Source of the DNA: Dyella halodurans
Lineage (GTDB): Bacteria > Pseudomonadota > Gammaproteobacteria > Xanthomonadales > Rhodanobacteraceae
Direction: 5' to 3'
Assembly (NCBI RefSeq): GCF_026283925.1
Contig: NZ_JAPDPF010000003.1
Location: 186,001-250,000, forward strand
Length of the DNA stretch: 64,000 bases
Both the position numbers and the translations under genes were made by a program. The notes beneath the pieces are model-generated. The model was not told the DNA's origin, ran no database searches, and saw nothing but the letters and a program-made list of their open reading frames with translations. Below are positions 1-10,021 of the stretch, in pieces; within the stretch, counting starts at the first letter, position 1, and each line of letters begins with the position of its first letter.

Positions 1-1
1 C

Positions 2-253
2 GGCGTGTTGCACGGCAACCTCACGCTGCGCGGGGTGACGCGCCCCGTCGATCTTGCGTTCACCGTCAACCGCATCGGCACCACCATCTACGGCCTGCAT
101 ACCACCGCGGGCTTCTCCGCCAACACCACGCTCAATCGCGATGACTTCGGCATCACCGCCACGCCGAATTCGATCGGCCACGGCGTCAGCGTGTGGCTGG
201 AACTGGAAGCGATCCAGGACGATCAACATCAAACCACCAAGGAATCACCATGA
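2..253 (+). CDS. YceI family protein (C-terminal part, cut by window edge)
   Basis: The frame is open to the left edge, so only about the last 83 residues are seen. They contain the motif GNLTLRGVTRPVDLAF and end in a predicted beta-barrel strand region, as in the YceI lipocalin-like family (periplasmic, isoprenoid-binding in the one studied structure). The motif closely resembles GNLTLRGVTKPVSLNV in the second YceI gene at 828-1391, so the two are paralogues. The stop codon overlaps the start of the cytochrome b561 gene (ATGA), which indicates translational coupling. The true start lies outside the window. Confidence 0.85.
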   Translation, partial: GVLHGNLTLRGVTRPVDLAFTVNRIGTTIYGLHTTAGFSANTTLNRDDFGITATPNSIGHGVSVWLELEAIQDDQHQTTKESP

Positions 254-828
254 GTCTGCGCAGCACCCGTCGCCAGTGGGGCTCGGTCGCCAAGTTCTTC
301 CATTGGACCACCGCGCTGTTGATCATCGGCAACGGCATCTTCGGCCTGGCCATGGACCTCGCCAGCTCGCCGATGCAGAAGATCAACTGGCTGGCCCTGC
401 ACAAGTCGATCGGCCTCACCGTGCTGGCCTTGCTGCTGTTGCGCCTGCTCTGGCGCTGGCGCGACCAGCGCCCGCTGGAGGAGCCGGCACCGCGCTGGCA
501 GAAGAGGGCCGCGCATGCCGTGCATGGCGCCCTCTACCTGCTGATCGCTGCCTTGCCACTCAGCGGCTGGTGGTTCAACTCGATCGCGGGCAAGCCACTG
601 CAGTTCTTCAAGCTGTTCAATCTGCCCGCGCTGACGGCAGCCAACCACGCCATGCAGCGCACCGCGCACGAACTGCATGAAGACCTGTTCTGGATCCTGG
701 TGGCCGTACTGGTGCCCCACATCGCCGGCGCGCTGAAGCATCACCTGTTCGATCGCGACAACGTCCTGCTGCGCATGCTCCCCTTCCGTCGCCTGCGCGA
801 GAGCACCCCCTCCCAAGGAGAATCCTGA
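250..828 (+). CDS. cytochrome b561 family protein
   Basis: This 192-residue integral membrane protein has four predicted helices. Histidines that could be haem ligands lie in FHWTTALLIIG near the N-terminus, in ALHKSIGLTVLALLLLR, and in MQRTAHELHEDLFW and VPHIAGALKHH near the C-terminus. The pattern and length fit the bacterial CybB/b561 family, which moves electrons between quinol and periplasmic acceptors. I chose the ATG at 250, which overlaps the upstream stop by 4 bases, over an in-frame ATG at 193 inside the previous gene. It is sandwiched between two yceI genes, the common yceI-cybB arrangement. The physiological acceptor is unknown. Confidence 0.92.
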   Translation: MSLRSTRRQWGSVAKFFHWTTALLIIGNGIFGLAMDLASSPMQKINWLALHKSIGLTVLALLLLRLLWRWRDQRPLEEPAPRWQKRAAHAVHGALYLLIAALPLSGWWFNSIAGKPLQFFKLFNLPALTAANHAMQRTAHELHEDLFWILVAVLVPHIAGALKHHLFDRDNVLLRMLPFRRLRESTPSQGES

Positions 829-1391
829 TGAAACAGCTTGCCCTCCAGCACCTCGCCCCGTTGCTGCTCGCCCTGGCCTTGCCCGGCCTGGCCAGCGCCG
901 CCGACTACACCGTGCAGCCGGCCGCCAGCAAGCTCGGTTTCACCAGCAGCTTCCAGGGCCAGTCGTTCGATGGCACGTTCGGCAAGTGGACGGCGGCGAT
1001 CAGCTACGACGCGACGAAGCTCGCCACCTCCAAGTTCGACGTCCAGGTCGACGTGAGCAGCGCCAAGACGGGCGACAACGACCGCGACGGCGCCCTGCCG
1101 GGGTCGGACTTCTTCAATGCGGCGAAGTTTCCGCAGGCGCATTTCGTCACCACGGGCTTTCGCCAGAGCGGCGCTCAGGTGATTGCGGACGGTAACCTCA
1201 CCCTGCGTGGCGTCACCAAGCCGGTCAGCCTCAACGTCACGTTCAAGCCGCAAGGCAGCGGCGCCACGCTGGATGTAAGCGGCTCGGTGAAGCGCCTCGA
1301 TTTCGGCGTGGGCGGCGGCGACTATGCCGACACGTCGGTCATTGGCGCCGACGTGAAGATCAACGCACACCTCGTGCTCGCCGCAAAGTAA
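828..1391 (+). CDS. YceI family periplasmic protein
   Basis: The 187-residue product starts with a signal peptide (hydrophobic run LLLALALPGLASA, cleavage likely after ASA). A complete YceI beta-barrel domain follows, with DYTVQPAASKLGF at its start and GNLTLRGVTKPVSLNV near residue 125. YceI proteins are periplasmic lipocalin-like carriers of amphiphilic or isoprenoid molecules. The start codon overlaps the cytochrome b561 stop by one base (TGATG), and a GGAG ribosome site lies just upstream at 817-820. This is the second YceI in the operon and probably a partner of the b561 protein. The ligand cannot be read from sequence. Confidence 0.93.
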   Translation: MKQLALQHLAPLLLALALPGLASAADYTVQPAASKLGFTSSFQGQSFDGTFGKWTAAISYDATKLATSKFDVQVDVSSAKTGDNDRDGALPGSDFFNAAKFPQAHFVTTGFRQSGAQVIADGNLTLRGVTKPVSLNVTFKPQGSGATLDVSGSVKRLDFGVGGGDYADTSVIGADVKINAHLVLAAK

Positions 1392-1400
1392 GTCGCCGAC

Positions 1401-2777
1401 ATGGCGGTCGACACGCTGTGGCGACGCTTGCGTGGCTGGCTCAAGCCAGACGCGTTCGTCGCCGCAGCGCCCGGCGCTACCGCCAACACCGATACGGCGC
1501 AATCGCGCATGACGGCAAGTCTGCGCAGCCTGCTCGACGACCCCACCATATCCCCCGCCATCCGCAGCGATCTTGCGGCGGATTTCGGCCGCATCGAAGC
1601 GATGCTTGATCGGCTGGAGCGCGGTGAATTGCACGTCGCGGTGTTCGGCCGCGTCTCCGCCGGCAAGTCGGCGCTGGGCAATGCCTTGCTCGGACGCGAG
1701 GCGTTCACCGTGGGCGTGCTTCACGGCACCACCGCCGCGGCCCAGCAGGCCACACTCGACGAGGCGATCCAGGACGGCCTGGTGCTGATCGATACGCCGG
1801 GCATCAACGAGCTGGATGGCGAGGCGCGCGAGCGCCTGGCTTTCGATGTCGCCGAAGTCAGCGACCTGGTGATTTTCGTCGCCGATGGCGACCTCACCCG
1901 TGACGAGCTGGACGCCATCCACACCCTCGCCGCCACCCAGCGCCCCCTGCTGTTGGCGCTGAACAAGGCCGACCGCTATCGCGCGGATGAACGCGAGGCC
2001 CTGCTCGATCGACTGCGCGAGCGCACGTCCGGACTGCTGCGTGCGGAGGATGTGATCGCCGTTGCCGCGCGCCCTTCGCCCGAGCGTGTGCTGGATATCG
2101 ATGCTCATGGCCGCGAACACGCGCACGAACAGCAGCGACCACCCGATGTCGCCGCCTTGCGCGAACGGCTGCTGGCCATTGCACAGCGCGAAGGCAAGAC
2201 GCTGTCTGCACTGAATGCAGGACTGTATGCGGGGCGTCTCACCGATCAGGTGAGTGCACGCATTGCCGCCAGCCGCCGCCTGTTGGCAAGCCGGCTGATC
2301 CGCCAGTACTGCATCGCCAAGGGACTGGCGGTGGCGCTGAATCCGATCCCGGTCGCCGACCTGCTCGCTGCGGCCGGGCTCGATGCTGCAATGGTCGTGC
2401 AGCTCTCACGCGTCTATGGTTTGCCGCTGACCCGCGCGGAATCCGGTCGCCTCGTCGCGGTCATTTCCGCACAGCTGGCGGCCCTGATGGGTGCGATCTG
2501 GGGCGTGCAACTGGTGGCGTCGACGCTCAAAGGCGTGAGTGCGGGGCTTTCGGTGCTGGTCACCGCTGCCGCTCAAGGTGCCCTGGGCTGGTATGCCACG
2601 GTCTTGATTGGACGCGCCGCGGAGCGCTATCTCGTTGCCGGCAAGTCATGGGGCGACCAGGGCGCCAAGCGCGTGGTCGCGGAGATCGTGGCCAGCCTCG
2701 ATCGCGATTCGATCCTGCGTGAAGCGCGCGAGGAAATCCTCAAACGCCTGAAATCGCGCCAGGCACCGTTACTGTAG
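1401..2777 (+). CDS. GTPase with C-terminal membrane/DUF697-like region
   Basis: This 458-residue protein has a clear G domain: P-loop GRVSAGKS at residues 83-90, switch-II DTPG near 131 and specificity motif NKAD near 188. The C-terminal 200 residues hold Ala/Leu/Val-rich helices (for example PVADLLAAAGLDAAMVVQLS and LVTAAAQGALGWYATVLIG) resembling the DUF697 region of YcjF/Era-like GTPases. It follows yceI by 9 bases and is probably in the same transcript. The function is unknown; related proteins are envelope-associated GTPases. The TAG stop lies inside the left arm of a 24-bp inverted repeat. Confidence 0.85.
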   Translation: MAVDTLWRRLRGWLKPDAFVAAAPGATANTDTAQSRMTASLRSLLDDPTISPAIRSDLAADFGRIEAMLDRLERGELHVAVFGRVSAGKSALGNALLGREAFTVGVLHGTTAAAQQATLDEAIQDGLVLIDTPGINELDGEARERLAFDVAEVSDLVIFVADGDLTRDELDAIHTLAATQRPLLLALNKADRYRADEREALLDRLRERTSGLLRAEDVIAVAARPSPERVLDIDAHGREHAHEQQRPPDVAALRERLLAIAQREGKTLSALNAGLYAGRLTDQVSARIAASRRLLASRLIRQYCIAKGLAVALNPIPVADLLAAAGLDAAMVVQLSRVYGLPLTRAESGRLVAVISAQLAALMGAIWGVQLVASTLKGVSAGLSVLVTAAAQGALGWYATVLIGRAAERYLVAGKSWGDQGAKRVVAEIVASLDRDSILREAREEILKRLKSRQAPLL

Positions 2778-2846
2778 GAGCGCACCCTGTGCGCGAGAGC
2801 CTACGTAGCGGTGACGCCGTGATCGCGCACAGGGTGCGCTCCTACA
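2773..2846. repeat. GTAG-headed inverted repeat pair (REP/SMAG-like)
   Basis: Two perfect 24-base arms at 2773-2796 and 2823-2846 are exact reverse complements and begin with TGTAGGAGCGCACC. The GTAG head and inverted pairing are typical of REP elements of Pseudomonas and Xanthomonadales (SMAG family), which are mobilised by RAYT transposases. The repeat sits between convergent genes and can form a long hairpin, so it probably also ends transcription on both strands. Each arm supplies the TAG stop codon of the neighbouring gene. Confidence 0.85.
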
Positions 2847-3081
2847 CAATGCCGTCGAGGAATTGGCGAACCATGGGCGCATCGAACGGCCAATCCAATT
2901 CGCGGCCATCCTGATCATCCCGCAGCACCGGCACGCGAACGCCATAACGCTGTTCCAGCGATGCGTCGTCATCGACCCAGATGCTGTCGAAATCCGGCGC
3001 GCGCGCCTCAGCCATCACGGCCAGCGCCTGGTCGCAGAGATGGCAGTAGTCGCGTTGGTAGAGTACGAATCGTGTCGGCAT
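2842..3081 (-). CDS. glutaredoxin-like thiol protein
   Basis: This small protein of 79 residues has a thioredoxin-fold start, FVLYQRDYCHLCDQAL, with a CHLC redox motif near residues 13-16. VRVPVLRD follows, carrying the cis-proline expected of the fold. Length and motifs fit the small glutaredoxin family (DUF836, YwbO-like) common in proteobacteria. I prefer the ATG at 3081, directly before the first beta strand, to an in-frame start at 3123 that would add 14 unrelated residues. The stop lies within the right arm of the neighbouring inverted repeat. It is divergent from sdaA. The substrate is unknown. Confidence 0.85.
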   Translation of the reverse strand: MPTRFVLYQRDYCHLCDQALAVMAEARAPDFDSIWVDDDASLEQRYGVRVPVLRDDQDGRELDWPFDAPMVRQFLDGIV

Positions 3082-3257
3082 GGCCGCCGCACCATACGCC
3101 AGCTCGTCGTGATCCGCGAGCACATCGCGTGGCCGGCACCAGGCGGGCAGATCGTCCCGCCATACGCTTCCGCACTGACTACCCGCTGCGGCGCGGCAAG
3201 CATCGCGGCGCCGCCTGCGTAGAATAGGCGACCCTCCCCGCCCACATTGCGCATTCC

Positions 3258-4640
<1,383 letters not shown>

Positions 4641-4650
4641 GCTTCTAGCT

Positions 4651-4785
4651 CCCTCTCCCCTTCGGGGAGAGGGCTGGGGTGAGGGGTCAATCTTGCGAAA
4701 AGCCTGGCTCAGGGCCGGCTCTGTAGTCACGCCCTCGCGAGCACCCGCCCCTCATCCCAACCTTCTCCCCGGCGGGGAGAAGGAG
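4651..4785. repeat. Pair of oppositely oriented palindromic intergenic repeats
   Basis: The unit CCCTCTCCCCTTCGGGGAGA begins at 4651 and continues as GGGCTGGGGTGAGGGG. Its inverted relative, CCCCTCATCCCAACC then TTCTCCCCGGCGGGGAGAAGG, lies at 4748-4784. Each contains a tight hairpin (CTCCCC/GGGGAG), and the two face each other across about 60 bases. A related single palindrome occurs at 34954-34980. They look like dispersed extragenic palindromes of the genome and may terminate sdaA transcription. Confidence 0.7.
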
Positions 4786-4948
4786 CTATGAGCGGCTCCT
4801 TTCCACAACCGATTCAAGCACCTGCCTGCTGCGCCGCGGCACGATCGATGACGCCGGTCAAGCTGACAGCGCCGCGCCGGGTCTGTCATCATCCGCCCCT
4901 TATGTCGCCCAGGTGGCGGCTCGTCGAATCACTGACCTGGGAAACCGC

Positions 4949-6565
4949 ATGGCTTCTTCCCCTCATCGCCGCGATGTCGGCCCGTTCGCCCTCATGCTCA
5001 CCGGCCTGGGCTCGATCATCGGCTCCGGCTGGTTGTTCGGCGCGGCCCGTGCCTCCAGCCTGGCCGGCCCCGGCGCGGTCTGGGCCTGGGTGCTGGGCGC
5101 GGCGATCATCATGACCATCGCGCTGACCTATGCCGAGCTCGGCGCCATGTTCCCGGAGTCCGGCGGCATGGTGCGCTACAGCCATTACTCGCATGGCTCG
5201 CTGGTCGGCTTCATCGGCGCCTGGGCGAACTGGATCGCCATCGTGTCGGTGATCCCGGTGGAGGCGGTCGCCTCGGTGCAATACATGCACCACTGGCCGT
5301 TTGAATGGGCGCACGGCCTGTCCACGCCGCTGGGCAATGGCCATATCGAATTGACCACGGCAGGCATGGGCATCGCCAGCGTGCTGGTGCTGGTGTATTT
5401 CCTGCTGAACTTCTGGAGCGTGAAGCTGTTCGCGCACTCCAATACCGCCATCACCACGTTCAAGCTGGTGGTGCCCGCCGCCACCGGCCTGCTGCTGATC
5501 GCCAGCGGCTTCCATCACGAGAACTTCTCGGTCGGCATCCATGGCGACCAGCACGCCATCGACTTCCCGGCGATTCTTACCGCCGTGACCACCGCCGGCA
5601 TCGTCTTCAGCTTCAACGGCTTCCAGAGTCCGGTGAACCTGGCCGGCGACGCGCGCAACCCGGGCCGCAGCATTCCGCTCGCCGTGGTCGGTTCGATCGC
5701 CATTGCCACGGTCATCTATGTGATCCTGCAGGTGGCCTATATCGGCTCCGTGCCGACCGACATGCTGGCCAAGGCCGGCTGGAACGGCATCAACTTCAGC
5801 TCGCCGTTCGCCGACCTGGCGATCATCCTCGGGCTGCAGTGGATGGCCTGGCTGCTGTTCGTCGATGCGGTGATCAGCCCCAGCGGCACTGGCATCACCT
5901 ATACCGCCACCACCGCGCGCATGATTTACGGCATGGAGCGCAATGGCACGATGCCGAAGATTTTCGGTCGCCTGCACCCGAAGTGGGGCATCCCGCGTCC
6001 GGCCATGTGGCTCAACCTGCTGGTCTCGTTTGTCTTTCTGTACAACTCGCGCAGCTGGGATTCGCTGGCCGCCGTGATCGGCGTGGCCACGGTGATTTCC
6101 TACCTCACCGGTCCGGTCAGCGTGATGACGCTGCGCCGCACCGCGGCAGGCATGCATCGACCATTCCGCCTGACCGGCTTGCCGGTGCTCGCGGCGATTG
6201 CCTTCATCATGGCCACCGAGCTGCTGTTCTGGGCCGCCTGGCCACTGACCGGCAAGATCATCCTGCTGATGGTCGTCGCCCTGCCGGTCTATCTGTATTA
6301 CCAGGCGAAGGCTGGCTGGCACGACATCGGTCGCCAGCTCGGCGGCGCCTGGTGGCTGATCGCCTACCTGCCGACGATCGCGCTGATTTCCTGGGCCGGC
6401 AGCTCGAAGTTCAACGGCCACAACTACATTCCCTACGGCTGGGATTTGCTGCTGGTCGCTGTCGTCGGCTTGGTCTTCTATATCTGGGGCGTGAAGTCGG
6501 GCTGGCGCACGCCGTCGGTGGAAGCGGCGGAGGCCGAAGCCGCTAGCCGCCCTGCCCAACACTGA
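4949..6565 (+). CDS. APC family amino-acid permease
   Basis: This 538-residue inner-membrane protein has about 12-14 hydrophobic segments. The first helix carries GLGSIIGSGWLFGAA, the glycine-rich motif of the amino acid-polyamine-organocation superfamily, followed by ALTYAELGAMFPESGG, which is also diagnostic. FSFNGFQSPVNLAGDARNPG corresponds to helix 6 and its loop. I chose the ATG at 4949, directly before the conserved N-terminus, over an in-frame upstream ATG at 4913. The neighbour sdaA suggests serine or related amino acids as cargo, but substrate cannot be decided from sequence. Confidence 0.9.
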   Translation: MASSPHRRDVGPFALMLTGLGSIIGSGWLFGAARASSLAGPGAVWAWVLGAAIIMTIALTYAELGAMFPESGGMVRYSHYSHGSLVGFIGAWANWIAIVSVIPVEAVASVQYMHHWPFEWAHGLSTPLGNGHIELTTAGMGIASVLVLVYFLLNFWSVKLFAHSNTAITTFKLVVPAATGLLLIASGFHHENFSVGIHGDQHAIDFPAILTAVTTAGIVFSFNGFQSPVNLAGDARNPGRSIPLAVVGSIAIATVIYVILQVAYIGSVPTDMLAKAGWNGINFSSPFADLAIILGLQWMAWLLFVDAVISPSGTGITYTATTARMIYGMERNGTMPKIFGRLHPKWGIPRPAMWLNLLVSFVFLYNSRSWDSLAAVIGVATVISYLTGPVSVMTLRRTAAGMHRPFRLTGLPVLAAIAFIMATELLFWAAWPLTGKIILLMVVALPVYLYYQAKAGWHDIGRQLGGAWWLIAYLPTIALISWAGSSKFNGHNYIPYGWDLLLVAVVGLVFYIWGVKSGWRTPSVEAAEAEAASRPAQH

Positions 6566-6587
6566 AACACTTCTGTGTTGGCACATG

Positions 6588-6620
6588 AAAACGCGCGGTG
6601 ATGAGCCGCGCGTTTTTTGT
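6588..6620. terminator. Rho-independent terminator between convergent genes
   Basis: ACGCGCGG (6591-6598) pairs with CCGCGCGT (6606-6613) around a 7-base loop, followed by a T run on the + strand. On the - strand the hairpin is followed by TTTT. It can therefore end both the permease and the convergent hom transcript. Confidence 0.85.
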
Positions 6621-6651
6621 TTTGCCCAGGCCATCCGACGAACGCCAAAGT

Positions 6652-7743
6652 TCAGTGCGGTGCCAGTGCCAGCACATCACCCAGCAGTGCCTGCGCCGTC
6701 ACCTCCGGCCCCGCGCCCGGCCCCTGGATCACCAGCGGCTGGGTGTTGTAGCGCGTGGTGGTGAGGGCGAACTGGTTGTCGGTGCCGAACAGCCGCGTAG
6801 CCGGATGGTTCGCGGGTACCTCGACCAGGCCGACGCGCGCGCGGCCGCGCTGATTGAGGCGCGCCAGGAATCGTAGCGAGCCGCCGCGCGCCTTCGCCTC
6901 TGCATGACGGGCCGCGAGCGGTTCGTCCAGCTCTTCCAGGCGGGCGAGGAAGGTTTCCACATTCACCGAACGCAAGGCCTCCGGCACCAGGCTTTCCACT
7001 TCCACTTCATCCGGGCGCAGTGCAAAGCCGGCACATCGGGCCAGGATCAGCAACTTGCGCGCCACGTCTTCGCCCGAAAGGTCCGACCGCGGATCAGGCT
7101 CGGTGTAGCCCAGCTCACGCGCACGCCGCAGCAGGGTGGAAAACGGCTGGCTGCCGTCGTACTGGTTGAACAGGTAGGAAAGCGAACCGGAAAACACGCC
7201 TTCGAGGGTGAGCAAGGCATCGCCGCAATGACGCAGGCGACGCAAGGTGGACAGCACCGGCAAGCCGGCGCCCACGGTGGCCGAATCGCCATAGCGACCA
7301 CCCTGCAACAAGGCGCTTTGCAACGAGCGCCAGCCCGGCAGGTCACCACCGGCCAGCGATTTGTTTGCCGTGACCACGTGGTAGCCGCGTGCCAGCCAGT
7401 CGGCATGGCGAGCGGCGAGCGTGCCGCAGGCGGTGGCGTCGATGATCACCTTCACCGCGGCGTCGCTGGCCTCGAGTGCGGCAAGCAAGGCCGCATCGTC
7501 ACGGTGATCCCCGTGGCTCTTCAGCTTTTCACGCAAGGCACGATCGGCAAGCTGCTCGGCTCCCGTCTGCTGCCGGCGCGAGTTGGCCGCGCCCACCAGG
7601 CGGATCGACGCGGCTGCCTGGGTATTGAGCAGTTTCAGGAATGCACCGCCGACCACGCCCGTGCCCAGCAGCACCGTGGCAATCGACGCGGGCGCCTGCC
7701 CCGTCGACGCGAGGGTTGCCTCCGCACTCAATGCAGCACTCAT
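6652..7743 (-). CDS. homoserine dehydrogenase (no ACT domain)
   Basis: The 363-residue enzyme reduces aspartate semialdehyde to homoserine. It shows an N-terminal NAD(P)-binding motif IATVLLGTGVVGGAFLKLL, the family stretch VTANKSLAGG and the catalytic segment GVFSGSLSYLFNQYDG, with ELGYTEPDPRSDLSGEDVARK further on. Length matches the dehydrogenase half of ThrA/MetL without aspartokinase and without a C-terminal ACT domain, so threonine feedback is not expected. The start codon overlaps the metB stop (ATGA). It is the last gene of the metX-metB-hom operon under SAM control and is probably dedicated to methionine synthesis. Confidence 0.93.
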   Translation of the reverse strand: MSAALSAEATLASTGQAPASIATVLLGTGVVGGAFLKLLNTQAAASIRLVGAANSRRQQTGAEQLADRALREKLKSHGDHRDDAALLAALEASDAAVKVIIDATACGTLAARHADWLARGYHVVTANKSLAGGDLPGWRSLQSALLQGGRYGDSATVGAGLPVLSTLRRLRHCGDALLTLEGVFSGSLSYLFNQYDGSQPFSTLLRRARELGYTEPDPRSDLSGEDVARKLLILARCAGFALRPDEVEVESLVPEALRSVNVETFLARLEELDEPLAARHAEAKARGGSLRFLARLNQRGRARVGLVEVPANHPATRLFGTDNQFALTTTRYNTQPLVIQGPGAGPEVTAQALLGDVLALAPH

Positions 7744-8930
7744 GCGCTCACCCGGCGTTTGCCTGCCTCAACGGCTTGCGCGCGGCACAGCGCGGCATCG
7801 AGATCGCGCAGCAGGTCGTCGCCGTCCTCGATGCCTATCGACAAGCGCAGCAGGCTATCGGCGATACCGGCTGCGCGACGCGCCTCCGGCGCCATCGCGG
7901 CGTGGGTCATCGATGCCGGATGGGCAATCAGGCTTTCCACGCCGCCCAGCGATTCGGCCAGCGAGAAATAGTGCAGTCCGTCGACAAAGGCCTCGATATG
8001 GGACACATCGCCTTGCAGTTCGAAACTCAGCATGGCGCCGAAACCCAATTGCTGACGTGCCGCCAGCGCGTGACCGGGGTGACGCTCCAGGCCCGGGTAA
8101 TAGACCTTGCTCACGGCTGCATGGCCGTCCAGACGGTCGGCAATGCGGACGGCGTTTTCCTGATGCTGACGCAGGCGCACGCTCAGCGTGCGCAGGCCGC
8201 GCAGGGTGAGGAAGCTGTCGAACGGCGCGCCGGTAAGGCCATTGCAGTTGCCCCACCACTTCAGCTGCTCGGCCACCGCGGGATCGCGTGCCACCACCGC
8301 GCCGCCCACCACATCGCTGTGACCGTTGATGTACTTGGTGGTCGAATGAACCACCACGTCTGCGCCCAGGGTCAGCGGCTGTTGCAGGGCCGGCGACAGG
8401 AAGGTGTTGTCGACCACGACCAGGGCACCTACCGCATGGGCAGCCTGTGCCACGTGACGGATATCGGTAATGCGCAACAAGGGGTTCGATGGGGTCTCCA
8501 CCCACACCAGCGCCGGCTTGCTGGCGAGACCTTCGGCCAAGGTATGCGCGTTGGTGAGGTCGACGAACTTGACCTGGAAACGCCCCTTCTTCGCCCACGC
8601 ATCGAGCAAGCGCCAGGTGCCGCCATAGCAGTCGTGGGCCGCCAGCACGGTCGCCCCCGCCGGTACCAGCTCCAGCGCCAGCGCCACCGCCGCCATGCCA
8701 CTGGCCGTGACGACGGCGCCGGCGCCCTGCTCCAGCTCGGCCAGTGCCTCACCCAGCAAGTCGCGCGTGGGATTGCCGCTGCGCGAATAGTCATAGGCGC
8801 GCTTGCCGCCCAGGCCGGTGAATGAGTAGTTGGTCGACAGGTGCAGCGGCGGCACCACGGCGCCGTGTTGGGTATCGGACTCGATGCCGGCACGCACCGC
8901 GCGGGTACAGGGGGATGGGGTCTCGCTCAT
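7740..8930 (-). CDS. metB: cystathionine gamma-synthase (PLP-dependent)
   Basis: The 396-residue protein belongs to the Cys/Met metabolism PLP enzyme family. The N-terminal NYSFTGLGGKRAYDYSRSGN and the PLP-lysine region VVVHSTTKYINGHSDVVGG are typical of gamma-synthases/lyases, as are ASGMAAVAL and WVETPSNPLLRI. The expected reaction joins O-succinyl- (or acetyl-) homoserine with cysteine to give cystathionine. It lies 55 bases after metX and overlaps hom. If the MetX neighbour is instead a serine O-succinyltransferase, this enzyme could act on O-succinylserine, so assignment of the exact substrate is tentative. Confidence 0.9.
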   Translation of the reverse strand: MSETPSPCTRAVRAGIESDTQHGAVVPPLHLSTNYSFTGLGGKRAYDYSRSGNPTRDLLGEALAELEQGAGAVVTASGMAAVALALELVPAGATVLAAHDCYGGTWRLLDAWAKKGRFQVKFVDLTNAHTLAEGLASKPALVWVETPSNPLLRITDIRHVAQAAHAVGALVVVDNTFLSPALQQPLTLGADVVVHSTTKYINGHSDVVGGAVVARDPAVAEQLKWWGNCNGLTGAPFDSFLTLRGLRTLSVRLRQHQENAVRIADRLDGHAAVSKVYYPGLERHPGHALAARQQLGFGAMLSFELQGDVSHIEAFVDGLHYFSLAESLGGVESLIAHPASMTHAAMAPEARRAAGIADSLLRLSIGIEDGDDLLRDLDAALCRAQAVEAGKRRVSA

Positions 8931-8985
8931 GGGTGAATCTCCGTGCGTATAGCGTTGCCGTGGGCGGCAGGGTTTTGTGTCGGGG

Positions 8986-10014
8986 TCAACAACCGGCCAG
9001 CGCCTCGCGCAACAACGGCGCGAGGCGATCGGTTTCCTTCAGGAAGGCGTCATGCCCGTACGGCGACTCGACTACTTCGAGCGTGGCCGGACCATGCAGG
9101 CGGCGCTGCAGCTCGCACAGGTCGGCGAGCGGCACCAGCCGGTCGGACGGGAAGCCGATCAGGGTGGCCGGCGCGGCGATCTGCTCCGGCGGCACGTCGT
9201 GCAGGTCGATGGATTCGGACAGGGCCAGGAAGCGCTCGACGTCGAAACGCTCGACGAAGCGGCGTCCGGCGTGCTCCAGGTAGTCCTCGACCTGGAAATG
9301 GAAGCGGCCATCGCGGAACTCCGGCGCGGCCCCGAAGCGGCGGGCGAATTCGTCGCTGCCGCGATAGGTGGTCATCGCCAGCTGGCGGGCCAGCGCCAGC
9401 GCCTGCTCGGGCTGGCCGCAATCCTGGCCCAGCCGCACGATGCCGCGCTGGACCGAGCGCTGCGCGGTCGCCAGCGGATGCGGGCGATGGGCGCCGGCCA
9501 ACAGGATCAGCCGCCCCAGCGCATACGGGTGGCGCGCAGCAAACGCCAGCGCCGCCATGGCGCCGTAGGATGAGCCGATGAAGGCATGCACGCGCCCGAT
9601 CCCCAGCGCCTCCACCAGGGCAGCCAGGGCATCGGCCTGATCCTCGCTGGAAATGGCCTGCACGCCGCCGAGGTCGGCCGGGGTGATCCAGTCGATCGAA
9701 AGCACCCGATAGCGCTCCAGATCCAGCGGCAGCCCGCTGCCGACCAAGTCCTGCCACCAACCGGGAGCCGCCTCGCCGTCGAGCGCCACCACGTCCCGGC
9801 TGGCCGAGATGCCGCCCTGCACGATCACCGTGGGAGCATCCGGGGCGCCGCACCACAGGTAACTCACATCGAGCTCGCACGGCGCGCTGCCGTACTTCGG
9901 GGTGATCCTGATGCGACGGGTGCAGCGCTGGGTGGTCAGGTCCGGCCGCATGACCGCACCGGCCGCAGCAAGGGCGGAGGCAGTGGGCGTAAGGGCTTGC
10001 GGCTGGCTGGACAT
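8986..10014 (-). CDS. metX: MetX-family O-acyltransferase (homoserine or serine O-succinyltransferase)
   Basis: This 342-residue alpha/beta hydrolase-fold acyltransferase has VIVQGGISASRDV near residue 65, nucleophile elbow FIGSSYGAMAALAFA, and catalytic His in YGHDAFLKE near the C-terminus. Acetyltransferase MetX proteins usually have GGSMGGM at the elbow; GSSYGAM is the Xanthomonadales variant. As I recall, studied members of that variant were reassigned as serine O-succinyltransferases. The start at 10014 follows GGAGAGAG and matches the end of the regulatory hairpin; an in-frame ATG at 10083 would lie inside the leader. It is the first gene of the SAM-riboswitch operon. Confidence 0.85.
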   Translation of the reverse strand: MSSQPQALTPTASALAAAGAVMRPDLTTQRCTRRIRITPKYGSAPCELDVSYLWCGAPDAPTVIVQGGISASRDVVALDGEAAPGWWQDLVGSGLPLDLERYRVLSIDWITPADLGGVQAISSEDQADALAALVEALGIGRVHAFIGSSYGAMAALAFAARHPYALGRLILLAGAHRPHPLATAQRSVQRGIVRLGQDCGQPEQALALARQLAMTTYRGSDEFARRFGAAPEFRDGRFHFQVEDYLEHAGRRFVERFDVERFLALSESIDLHDVPPEQIAAPATLIGFPSDRLVPLADLCELQRRLHGPATLEVVESPYGHDAFLKETDRLAPLLREALAGC

Positions 10015-10021
10015 CTCGGCT

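Noticed and set aside
741-2126. Long open frame antisense to yceI and the GTPase gene
   Set aside because: Composition is that of a shadow of GC-rich codons, with no family signature, while the + strand has clear YceI and GTPase motifs.
4889-6634. Long open frame antisense to the permease
   Set aside because: Gln/His/Arg-rich shadow sequence without motifs; the permease is well supported.
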